Assembly: GCF_009193295.2 (NCBI RefSeq)
Contig: NZ_CP059973.1
Coordinates: 2,418,001 to 2,482,000 of the forward strand
DNA: 64,000 bases
Source: Bacteroides luhongzhouii
Lineage (GTDB): Bacteria; Bacteroidota; Bacteroidia; Bacteroidales; Bacteroidaceae
Direction: 5' to 3'
Shown: piece after piece, positions 18,387-26,006 of the stretch
How positions within the stretch are numbered: position 1 is the stretch's first letter
Layout of the letters: every line of letters begins with the position of its first letter
Position numbers and translations under genes: made by a program
Notes under the pieces: generated by a model
Seen by the model: only the letters and a program-made list of their open reading frames with translations
The model's database searches: none
What the model was told of the DNA's origin: nothing

Positions 18387-20744
18387 ATGGTTAGTAGATT
18401 GGGTAAAAAGAGATTGTTTTTGGTTTGGTCGTGTCTGGTGAGTATTTTGCCGGGCATGGCTCAAACCGAGAAACTGATTGATTATGTGAATCCATTTGTG
18501 GGAACAGATGGTTATGGCAATGTGTATCCGGGTGCACAGATTCCTTTCGGGGGAATTCAGATGAGTCCGGACACAGATAGTAAATACTATGATGCGGCTT
18601 CCGGTTATAAATATAATCATTCCACCTTGTTGGGATTCAGTCTGACTCATTTAAGCGGGACCGGTATACCTGATTTGGGAGACTTTTTGTTTATTCCCGG
18701 AACAGGAGAGATGAAACTGGATCCGGGGACACGTGAGGAGCCGGAAAAGGGATATCGCTCACGTTATTCTCATGAAAAGGAATGGGCGTCACCTAATTAT
18801 TATGCGGTTGAACTGGCAGATTATGGAGTAAAGGCTGAAATGACGTCGGGGGTACGTAGTGGTATGTTTCGCTTCACCTATCCTCAATCGGATAAAGCTT
18901 TTATTATGATCGATATGAACCATACTTTATGGCAATCTTGTGAATGGGCGAATCTGCGCATGGAAAATGATTCTACCATCACCGGATATAAACTGGTAAA
19001 AGGCTGGGGACCGGAACGGCATATCTATTTCACGGCTACTTTCTCTAAGAAGTTGACCGGTTTGCGCTTTATGCAGAATAAGAAGCCGGTGATTTACAAT
19101 ACCTCCCGGTTTCGTAGCAGTTATGAGGCTTGGGGAAAGAATTTGATGGCTTGCATCTCTTTTGATACAAAAGCCGGAGAGGAAGTGATTGTAAAAACAG
19201 CTATTTCATCGGTCAGCACAAACGGGGCGAAAAACAATATGGCAGAACTTGCCGGACTCACTTTCGATGATCTGAAAGCCAAAGGAGAAGCGCTATGGGA
19301 AAAAGAACTTGGAAAATATAAGATTACTTCCGACCGTAAAACGAAAAGAACATTCTACACGTCGGCTTATCATGCGGCTTTGCATCCGTTTATCTTTCAG
19401 GATGCAGACGGGCAATTTCGCGGATTAGATAAAAATATAGAGAAAGCCGAAGGATTTACCAACTATACGGTATTCTCTCTTTGGGATACCTACCGGGCTT
19501 TGCATCCTTGGTTCAATCTGGTTCAGCAGGAAGTGAATGCCGATATTGCCAATTCAATGCTGGCTCATTATGATAAAAGTGTGGAGAAAATGCTGCCTAT
19601 CTGGTCGTTTTATGGAAATGAGACTTGGTGTATGATTGGTTATCATGCAGTTTCCGTGTTGGCTGACATGATTGTGAAGGGAGTGAAAGGGTTCGATTAC
19701 GAACGTGCGTATGAAGCAATGAAGACCACGGCGATGAATCCGAATTATGACTGTTTGCCGGAGTATTGTATGATGGGATATGTACCTTTCGATAAAGAGG
19801 CGGAATCAGTATCTAAAACTTTGGAATATGCGTATGATGATTATTGCATGGCACAGGCTGCCAAGGCTTTGGGTAAAGAGGATGATTATCGTTATTTCTT
19901 GAATCGTGCACTCTCTTATCAGACTTTGATTGACCCGGAAACGAAGTATATGCGTGGCAAGGACAGTCAGGGAAACTGGCGTACACCGTTTACTCCGGTA
20001 GCTTATCAAGGTCCCGGATCTGTAAATGGATGGGGGGATATTACGGAAGGCTTTACTGTACAATATACCTGGTATGTACCACAAGATGTACAAGGATATA
20101 TGAACGAAACTGGCGAAGACTGGTTCCGCAATCGGTTGGATGAACTGTTCACGGTAGAGTTGCCGGATGACATTCCGGGAGCACATGATATTCAAGGCCG
20201 TATCGGAGCTTATTGGCACGGAAATGAACCATGCCATCATGTAGCGTATCTTTATAATTATTTGAAAGAACCATGGAAATGTCAGAAGTGGGTACGGACG
20301 ATTGCTGAACGTTTCTATGGCGATACTCCGGATGCATTAAGTGGCAATGACGATTGCGGACAGATGTCGGCTTGGTATATGTTCAATTGCATTGGCTTTT
20401 ATCCGGTAGCTCCTTCAAGCAATATGTATAACATCGGTTCTCCTTGCGTTGAGGCAATAACTGTTCGGATGAGTAACGGAAAGGTTATTGAAATGGTAGC
20501 AGATAATTGGTCGCCGAAGAATGTGTATGTAAAGGAGTTGTATGTGAATGGCAAGAAGTATGACAAGTCTTATTTGAAATATGAGGATATACGTGATGGC
20601 GTGAAACTACGTTTTGTCATGAGCAGTAAACCGAACTATAAGCGTGCGGTATCGGATGAAGCGGTAGCCCCTTCTTTGTCGTTGCCTGGAAAGACAATGA
20701 AATATCAGGCAAATTTGATGAAAACGGGTATATCAAACCAGTGA
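18387..20744 (+). CDS. GH92 exo-alpha-mannosidase with altered acid motif
   Basis: 785 residues; the signal peptide (about 1-27) ends GMAQ. GH92 motifs: IDYVNPFVGTDGYG, FSLTHLSGTGIPDLGD, HGNEPCHH, and NDDCGQMSAW with the base Asp. The acid motif is unusual: TEGFTVQYTW (Glu554) in place of the common TEGNSWHYTW, so the acid remains while the neighbouring Asn-Ser-Trp is replaced. No His-Glu pair of the alpha-1,2 type is seen. A C-terminal extension (about 755-785) after the family end is rich in Ser/Lys and without recognisable fold. Last gene of the GH92-GH92-peptidase-GH92 operon, 8 bp after the peptidase. The linkage cleaved cannot be read from the sequence. Confidence 0.9.
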   Translation: MVSRLGKKRLFLVWSCLVSILPGMAQTEKLIDYVNPFVGTDGYGNVYPGAQIPFGGIQMSPDTDSKYYDAASGYKYNHSTLLGFSLTHLSGTGIPDLGDFLFIPGTGEMKLDPGTREEPEKGYRSRYSHEKEWASPNYYAVELADYGVKAEMTSGVRSGMFRFTYPQSDKAFIMIDMNHTLWQSCEWANLRMENDSTITGYKLVKGWGPERHIYFTATFSKKLTGLRFMQNKKPVIYNTSRFRSSYEAWGKNLMACISFDTKAGEEVIVKTAISSVSTNGAKNNMAELAGLTFDDLKAKGEALWEKELGKYKITSDRKTKRTFYTSAYHAALHPFIFQDADGQFRGLDKNIEKAEGFTNYTVFSLWDTYRALHPWFNLVQQEVNADIANSMLAHYDKSVEKMLPIWSFYGNETWCMIGYHAVSVLADMIVKGVKGFDYERAYEAMKTTAMNPNYDCLPEYCMMGYVPFDKEAESVSKTLEYAYDDYCMAQAAKALGKEDDYRYFLNRALSYQTLIDPETKYMRGKDSQGNWRTPFTPVAYQGPGSVNGWGDITEGFTVQYTWYVPQDVQGYMNETGEDWFRNRLDELFTVELPDDIPGAHDIQGRIGAYWHGNEPCHHVAYLYNYLKEPWKCQKWVRTIAERFYGDTPDALSGNDDCGQMSAWYMFNCIGFYPVAPSSNMYNIGSPCVEAITVRMSNGKVIEMVADNWSPKNVYVKELYVNGKKYDKSYLKYEDIRDGVKLRFVMSSKPNYKRAVSDEAVAPSLSLPGKTMKYQANLMKTGISNQ

Positions 20745-20776
20745 AAATGACTTTTGAAGGAGTATTACTCAGTCCG

Positions 20777-20820
20777 TTTGATAGTACGAAGTGATGTTTT
20801 TATTACATTTGCCAATGTAA
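20777..20820 (+). promoter_or_regulatory. Candidate promoter of GH97 gene overlapped by a palindrome
   Basis: TTTG (20777-20780) and TACATTTG (20804-20811) fit the Bacteroides promoter pattern, although the 23-bp spacing is slightly long. The -7 box lies inside the palindrome TTACATT-TGCC-AATGTAA (20803-20820), which could be an operator. Confidence 0.4.
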
Positions 20821-20847
20821 AACGATTATTAATTAAATATCTAAATC

Positions 20848-22794
20848 ATGAGAAGATATTTCCTGTTAGTTGTGTGTTTGTGCTTGGCATCACTACTTCG
20901 TGCACAGAATAAGTTAGAGTTGGTTTCTCCCAATGGAGAGCTGAAAGTGTCCTTGAATCTCTCGGATAAAATCTATTATAGTATAGATTATAACGGAGAT
21001 GTATTGTTGAAAGACAATACCCTTCAGTTGACATTGAGGAATCAGGTGTTGGGAGAAAACCCCAAACTGCACCGTCAGAAACGTACGAGTGTCGACGAGC
21101 AATTAACTCCTGTGGTGCCTTTGAAATATTCGAAAGTCAATAATCGTTATAATCAATTGCTACTGACCTTCAAAAACTATTCGGTAGAATTCCGTGCTTT
21201 TGACGATGGAGTTGCTTACCGGTTTATTACCTCACAAAAAGGTGATGTTGAAGTAATGGGCGAAGAGTTTGCTATCAACTTCCCGTCGGATTATCTTCTT
21301 CACTTGCAACAACCGGGAGGCTTCCATACAGCTTATGAGGAACCTTACACACATGTTCAAAGTAAAGCGTGGAAGCCTGAAGAACGGATAGCTGTTTTGC
21401 CGGTATTGATTGACACACACAAAGACTATAAAATATTAATCAGCGAGTCGGATCTGGCTGATTATCCATGTATGTTTCTCAAAGGAACGGGCACAAACGG
21501 AGCGATTTCTGTTTTTCCTAAAGCTCCGCTTGCGTTTGCCGAAAACAGTGATCGTAGTGTGAAGATTACTCAAGAAGCTGATTACATTGCTAAAACAAAA
21601 GGTACGAGAAATTATCCTTGGCGTTACTTTGTAATAAGTAAAAATGATAAGCAGTTGCTTGAGAACACAATGACTTATAAACTGGCTGAAAAGAATCAGC
21701 TCCAGGATGTTTCATGGATTAAACCGGGACAGGTGAGCTGGGAATGGTGGAATGACGCTTCTCCTTACGGACCGGATGTGAATTTTGTTTCCGGTTATAA
21801 CTTGGATACTTATAAGTATTACATTGATTTTGCTTCTAAATTTGGTATTCCATATATTATTATGGATGAAGGCTGGGCTAAAAGTACGCGTGATCCTTAT
21901 ACGCCTAATCCGAAAGTAGACTTGCACGAGTTGATTCGTTATGGCAAAGAAAAAAATGTAGGGATTGTACTTTGGTTGACATGGTTGACTGTAGAAAACA
22001 ATTTTGATCTCTTCAAGACTTTCAATGAATGGGGAGTAAAAGGACTTAAGATTGATTTTATGGACAGAAGCGATCAGTGGATGGTCAACTATTACGAACG
22101 GGTAGCCCGGGAAGCAGCCAAACATCATTTGTTTGTCGATTTTCATGGTTCTTTCAAACCTGCCGGACTGGAATATAAATATCCGAATGTACTGTCTTAT
22201 GAGGGAGTGCGTGGCATGGAACAAATGGGCGGTTGTTATCCGGATAATAGTCTGTATTTACCATTTATGCGTAATGCTGTCGGCCCGATGGATTATACTC
22301 CCGGAGCGATGATTAGTATGCAGCCTAATGTGTATCGGTCGGAACGTCCCAATGCTGCAAGTATCGGAACACGTGCTTATCAGTTGGCACTCTTTGTGGT
22401 TTTTGAAAGTGGTCTGCAGATGTTGGCGGATAATCCTACTCTTTATTATCGTAATGAAGATTGTACCCGTTTCATCACACAAGTTCCCGTAACGTGGGAC
22501 GAGACTGTGGCACTGGAAGCTAAAGCGGGTGAATATGTTATTGTAGCAAAACGGAAAGGCGATAAGTGGTTTATAGGAGGAATGACTAACAATGGTGAAA
22601 AGGAACGTGAGTTTACCATAAAGTTAGATTTTCTGAATAAGGACCGCTCTTATCAAATGACATCTTTTGAGGATGGTATCAACGCAGGACGTCAGGCGAT
22701 GGATTATCGTTGCAAGTCAGCCCAAGTGAAAGCCGGGGAGCAGCTAACTATAAAGATGGTTAGAAATGGCGGCTTTGCAGCTGTCATTGAATGA
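20848..22794 (+). CDS. GH97 glycoside hydrolase, probably of the retaining (alpha-galactosidase-like) type
   Basis: 648 residues; signal peptide about 1-20 (LLRAQ). N-terminal beta-sandwich, (beta/alpha)8 barrel (about 290-560) and C-terminal sandwich as in SusB and BT1871. The barrel carries GLKIDFMDRSDQ with Asp403 where retaining GH97 enzymes have their nucleophile, and SYEGVRGME with Glu452 as a likely acid/base. Inverting SusB-type enzymes lack the Asp nucleophile. This points to a retaining enzyme, most often alpha-galactosidase, but alpha-glucosidase activity cannot be excluded. It lies 103 bp after the GH92 operon, with its own putative promoter. A substrate carrying both alpha-mannose and a terminal alpha-galactose or alpha-glucose is suggested. 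Confidence 0.88.
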   Translation: MRRYFLLVVCLCLASLLRAQNKLELVSPNGELKVSLNLSDKIYYSIDYNGDVLLKDNTLQLTLRNQVLGENPKLHRQKRTSVDEQLTPVVPLKYSKVNNRYNQLLLTFKNYSVEFRAFDDGVAYRFITSQKGDVEVMGEEFAINFPSDYLLHLQQPGGFHTAYEEPYTHVQSKAWKPEERIAVLPVLIDTHKDYKILISESDLADYPCMFLKGTGTNGAISVFPKAPLAFAENSDRSVKITQEADYIAKTKGTRNYPWRYFVISKNDKQLLENTMTYKLAEKNQLQDVSWIKPGQVSWEWWNDASPYGPDVNFVSGYNLDTYKYYIDFASKFGIPYIIMDEGWAKSTRDPYTPNPKVDLHELIRYGKEKNVGIVLWLTWLTVENNFDLFKTFNEWGVKGLKIDFMDRSDQWMVNYYERVAREAAKHHLFVDFHGSFKPAGLEYKYPNVLSYEGVRGMEQMGGCYPDNSLYLPFMRNAVGPMDYTPGAMISMQPNVYRSERPNAASIGTRAYQLALFVVFESGLQMLADNPTLYYRNEDCTRFITQVPVTWDETVALEAKAGEYVIVAKRKGDKWFIGGMTNNGEKEREFTIKLDFLNKDRSYQMTSFEDGINAGRQAMDYRCKSAQVKAGEQLTIKMVRNGGFAAVIE

Positions 22795-22839
22795 TGGCAC
22801 ATATTCTAACTTTCCATACGTAAAAATGGAATCCTCTTT

Positions 22840-22901
22840 CAATCTATCACCATCCTTCTGAAACGCATTGTTCATCGAGCTTTCAGGGTGGTGATAGATT
22901 G
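22840..22901. terminator. Long hairpin between convergent GH97 and response regulator genes
   Basis: CAATCTATCACCA (22840-22852) pairs exactly with TGGTGATAGATTG (22889-22901), and inner TTCTGAAA/TTTCAG segments extend the stem. A short TTTT follows on the plus strand. It probably ends GH97 transcription. Further CTATCACC copies lie at 22910 and 22929. Confidence 0.45.
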
Positions 22902-22985
22902 TTTTCCACCTATCACCTAATCATTCATCTATCACCGTTTGAAATGAACATGCCTGCATATAAATATAAGCTTGTATGTAAATAG

Positions 22986-23080
22986 AAGTTTCAACAGGGG
23001 ATACTTTTGGTTTCAAGGCGTGAAACTGTTTGTTCCAAAGGTTGAAACTGTTTGTTTCTCGGTGTGAAACACTTTGTTCT
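22986..23080. repeat. Array of five GTTTCA/TGAAAC boxes with 22-bp period
   Basis: GTTTCAA begins at 22988 and 23010, then the opposite orientation TGAAAC begins at 23021, 23043 and 23065. Spacing is exactly 22 bp within each orientation. The three right-hand boxes extend to TGAAACTGTTTGTT or close variants. The array lies between the convergent GH97 and LytTR-regulator stops. The rest of the 22798-23112 gap holds the hairpin and CTATCACC repeats. Confidence 0.65.
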
Positions 23081-23112
23081 ACTATTTGTTTTAAGAAGGC
23101 AATGCCTCGAGA

Positions 23113-23907
23113 TCAACGTTTTCTCTTAGAGAACCACTCTTTAAACTCTGCTACTCGGGCTTTACTGACAAGTATTTTTTCTTTGATTCCTGAATAATAC
23201 AAATTGATGGATAGTCGGCTGTTGAACCATAAGTCAATATCTTTGATAGCTTCTCGCGAAATAAGATATTGGCGGTTAGCCCGAAAGAAAAGAGAAGGAT
23301 TGAGACACTCCGTAAGTTCATCTAATGTTTGAGAAAAACAGTATTCGGTTTCATCAGTTAAGACTACCTTGACTTGACAGTCCTTAATATAGAACAATTG
23401 TATCATATCTACAGAAACAGGCAATAGTTTGTCTCCTTTTGTAGGAATAAGGAAATGACTTTTATAGTTCTCCTGCTTTTGGAGTGAATGTATAAGTTTC
23501 AGTAGCTCATTCTCCTGTTGTGGAAAAGGAAACTGGTGTTTATCAACAGTATCTTGTAAACCTTGTAGCTTATCGAAAGCATGTTCTATGTCTTCCTTAC
23601 CGATGGGTTTTAATAAGTAGTCGATGCTGTTTACTTTAAATGCACGTAACGCATATTCATCATAGGCAGTCGTGAAGATAATCGGACAAGTAATATTGAT
23701 ATGATTGAATATCTCGAAGGCGGAACCATCTGCCAGGTGAATATCCATGAATACCAGTTCCGGTATCGGATGGGAACTGAACCATTCGATAGTGGAACTG
23801 ATACTATCCAGTATGGTCACGATTTCTCCATTCGGTTTTATCTCATTAAGCAGTGAAGTCAGGTTTCGTACTGCTGCTTTTTCGTCTTCTATAATGACAA
23901 TCTTCAT
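23113..23907 (-). CDS. LytTR-family response regulator
   Basis: 264 residues. An N-terminal receiver (about 1-120) has the acidic pocket (EDEKAA), phospho-acceptor Asp55 (LVFMDIHLADG), Thr (IIFTTAYDEYAL) and Lys (LLKPIGKED). A C-terminal LytTR DNA-binding domain (about 160-260) contains LLPVSVDMIQLFYIKDCQ and FFRANRQYLISREAI. It would bind direct repeats after phosphorylation. The partner kinase gene is immediately upstream (5 bp), and both are co-oriented with the efflux genes, so control of that efflux system is the simplest inference. Confidence 0.93.
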   Translation of the reverse strand: MKIVIIEDEKAAVRNLTSLLNEIKPNGEIVTILDSISSTIEWFSSHPIPELVFMDIHLADGSAFEIFNHINITCPIIFTTAYDEYALRAFKVNSIDYLLKPIGKEDIEHAFDKLQGLQDTVDKHQFPFPQQENELLKLIHSLQKQENYKSHFLIPTKGDKLLPVSVDMIQLFYIKDCQVKVVLTDETEYCFSQTLDELTECLNPSLFFRANRQYLISREAIKDIDLWFNSRLSINLYYSGIKEKILVSKARVAEFKEWFSKRKR

Positions 23908-23912
23908 GGTGA

Positions 23913-24980
23913 TTATTGTTCTAGTTGTGATTTTTCAATCAAAGGAATGCAAACAGTAAACTCTCTGTCCTCCGTTATTTGTATATCCCGTTTAAACAAA
24001 AGCCTGTATCGCTTGGCAAGGTTGGCAAGTCCGATACCGGTTCCGGGAGTTGCAGTCCATTTGGGCTGGATGTCGTTGCTGATAGATAAGTTGCCGTTAT
24101 CGTCCGTCGCAATATGAATGGTCAACGGTTTCCGGTCGCTGATTTCGTTGTGCTTTACTGCATTCTCAATCAACACTTGCACCGCCATTGGAGGAAGAAG
24201 AAATTTTTCGTAAGCATTGTTTATCCTCATGTTAAATTGCAGATTGTTCTCGAAACGCATCTTTAATAGAAATATATAAGCGGAAACAAATTCCATTTCT
24301 TCCCGGAGAGTGACACATTGTGATTCATTACTTTGCAAGGTATATCTTAGTACCCGAGAGAGTTCCTGGATGTAATCCTGGGCCTTATCCTGATTTTCGC
24401 GTACCAGTGAACGCAGCGTATTCAGCGAATTGAACAGCATGTGTGGGTTCAGCTGATTCTTCAGTACTTCATACTGGTTGCGGAGATTTTCTGCCTGAAG
24501 CTGTTCGTTTTCAATAAGTACCAGTTGCTGCTTGAATATAAGATGAATGATGCAACAACTGCTGGTGACGAGACATGCAACAATGAAATCCCGCAATGGA
24601 TGCAAATAATGATGTACCATAGCATCGATGGCTGGAATATCAAAAGTTCTGTGAAGAAAAACAAATACCTGTCCTGACAAGTTACTCAATATCCATGTCA
24701 CGATAAAGGAAAGCAAAACCTTTGTCCCTGTAATTTTAATGGAAGCCTGATTGAAATGAAATAAACGGGTATTGATGGCAAAAAGTAACAATAGTGACAG
24801 AAAGGTAAACAGTATTTCATTTGCCACATCTATAAACTTCATCCCCGGGAACAAGGAATGACTTTCGAAACGGTCGAAAAGAGATACTGATTCAGGAAAA
24901 TGAATCAGTACAGCAACCGCTAAGGAGATGATGACTGTGGAAAGTATATATTTATCTTTTTTTATTGCTTTGGTTATCAT
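23913..24980 (-). CDS. LytS/YehU-type sensor histidine kinase
   Basis: 355 residues. Four predicted membrane helices (about 11-28, 55-72, 86-108, 130-150), then a His_kinase domain with the phospho-accepting His180 in LKNQLNPHMLFNSLNTL and a C-terminal HATPase with an N-box (VLIENAVKHN) and a G-box (GTGIGLANLAKRY). There is no large periplasmic sensor domain, so it probably senses within or near the membrane. The stop lies 5 bp before the LytTR regulator start. The efflux adaptor lies 70 bp upstream on the same strand, so a single transcript from the RND gene is plausible. Confidence 0.93.
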   Translation of the reverse strand: MITKAIKKDKYILSTVIISLAVAVLIHFPESVSLFDRFESHSLFPGMKFIDVANEILFTFLSLLLLFAINTRLFHFNQASIKITGTKVLLSFIVTWILSNLSGQVFVFLHRTFDIPAIDAMVHHYLHPLRDFIVACLVTSSCCIIHLIFKQQLVLIENEQLQAENLRNQYEVLKNQLNPHMLFNSLNTLRSLVRENQDKAQDYIQELSRVLRYTLQSNESQCVTLREEMEFVSAYIFLLKMRFENNLQFNMRINNAYEKFLLPPMAVQVLIENAVKHNEISDRKPLTIHIATDDNGNLSISNDIQPKWTATPGTGIGLANLAKRYRLLFKRDIQITEDREFTVCIPLIEKSQLEQ

Positions 24981-25050
24981 ACAACAAAGATAGTGGTAAA
25001 TTACGAGTTACCGGTTATAAAAAGTGAATGCTGTTGGCACAGTTGGTCAA

Positions 25051-25944
25051 TTATTGTTTCTGAATGTGTGCCGTGACATACATACCGGGGCGGAATTGTA
25101 TATTTTCTTCCTTGATGGAAGCATATACCTCGAGCGAACGATTGGTTTCGTCTACTTTTTGTCCGATGGAAATCACGATGCCATGAAAGGTTTGTGTCCC
25201 CATTCCGTTTACACGAAACTGTACCGGGCTGCCGACTTGTATGTCTGCGAGATCTTTCTCGTAAGTAGTCAGGCAAAGCATCGGGCTGCTTTTATCGATA
25301 AGTTCGCAAAGAGCTTCTCCCGGATTGATATATTTGCCGATGTTCATCGCTACATTAGCGGCATAACCACTAATGGGGGCTTTGACTTCCAGTAGCGGTT
25401 GTATTCCGTTCTTAAGTAATGCCTCCGTTTGAACGCCTAAAAGAGAAAGTTGTGCAGCAGCGGCGTCTTGGCGACTCTTCATAGAGAGAAAGTCCGCTTT
25501 ACTTTGCTGGAATTTCTTTTGGGAAGCTGCTTGTTCGGCAGAAAGATTTTTTTGCCGTTCGTATTCAGCTAAGAGATATTCGGTCTGTGCGTGACTGTCC
25601 AGATAAGTTTGTTGCAGGGTGATGAACTCCGGATTCTCTAACGTGGCAATTACACTGTTTGTAGCCACCCATTGTCCTGGAAGCAGAGAAGCTTTTTTTA
25701 CAATGCCTCCCATGGTTAAAGCAATGGTTGCCTGACGTTGAGGAGGAAGAACGATTCGTCCGTTGAATGAAACCTGATTAGGCTTTGAGGTAGCTGAAGT
25801 GATAGCATCCACTTCGGGTTGTGCGGTGCTATCTGCTATCGTTTCGGCAACGGGAATTGCGGCGGATTCGTTATTTGTAGTTTGCTGGTTTCCTTTGCAA
25901 GCCGTTAGAACTAGTAAAAGGATGGGATAAACTATCTTTTTCAT
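25051..25944 (-). CDS. RND efflux periplasmic adaptor (HlyD/CusB-like membrane fusion lipoprotein)
   Basis: 297 residues; lipoprotein signal with lipobox LTAC (Cys 16). The order is a split lipoyl/barrel-sandwich domain (NGRIVLPPQRQATIALTMGGIV early, KAPISGYAANVAMNIGKYINPGE later), an alpha-helical hairpin (about 115-180, rich in Gln/Ala/Lys) and a beta-barrel (about 215-290; GSPVQFRVNGMGTQTFHGIVISIG). It is shorter than CusB or CzcB and lacks an obvious metal-binding tail. It would link the inner-membrane pump to the outer-membrane channel encoded by the preceding gene, 62 bp upstream in the same orientation. Confidence 0.92.
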   Translation of the reverse strand: MKKIVYPILLLVLTACKGNQQTTNNESAAIPVAETIADSTAQPEVDAITSATSKPNQVSFNGRIVLPPQRQATIALTMGGIVKKASLLPGQWVATNSVIATLENPEFITLQQTYLDSHAQTEYLLAEYERQKNLSAEQAASQKKFQQSKADFLSMKSRQDAAAAQLSLLGVQTEALLKNGIQPLLEVKAPISGYAANVAMNIGKYINPGEALCELIDKSSPMLCLTTYEKDLADIQVGSPVQFRVNGMGTQTFHGIVISIGQKVDETNRSLEVYASIKEENIQFRPGMYVTAHIQKQ

Positions 25945-26006
25945 ATCTTATGTTTTATAATAATTATTCTGGGTGATGTATGTCATTCAATGTCTCGATT
26001 TTCCAC

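Noticed and set aside
22986..23080. CRISPR-like array
   Set aside because: Repeats are short, only five, in mixed orientation, with spacers of a few bases; no cas genes.
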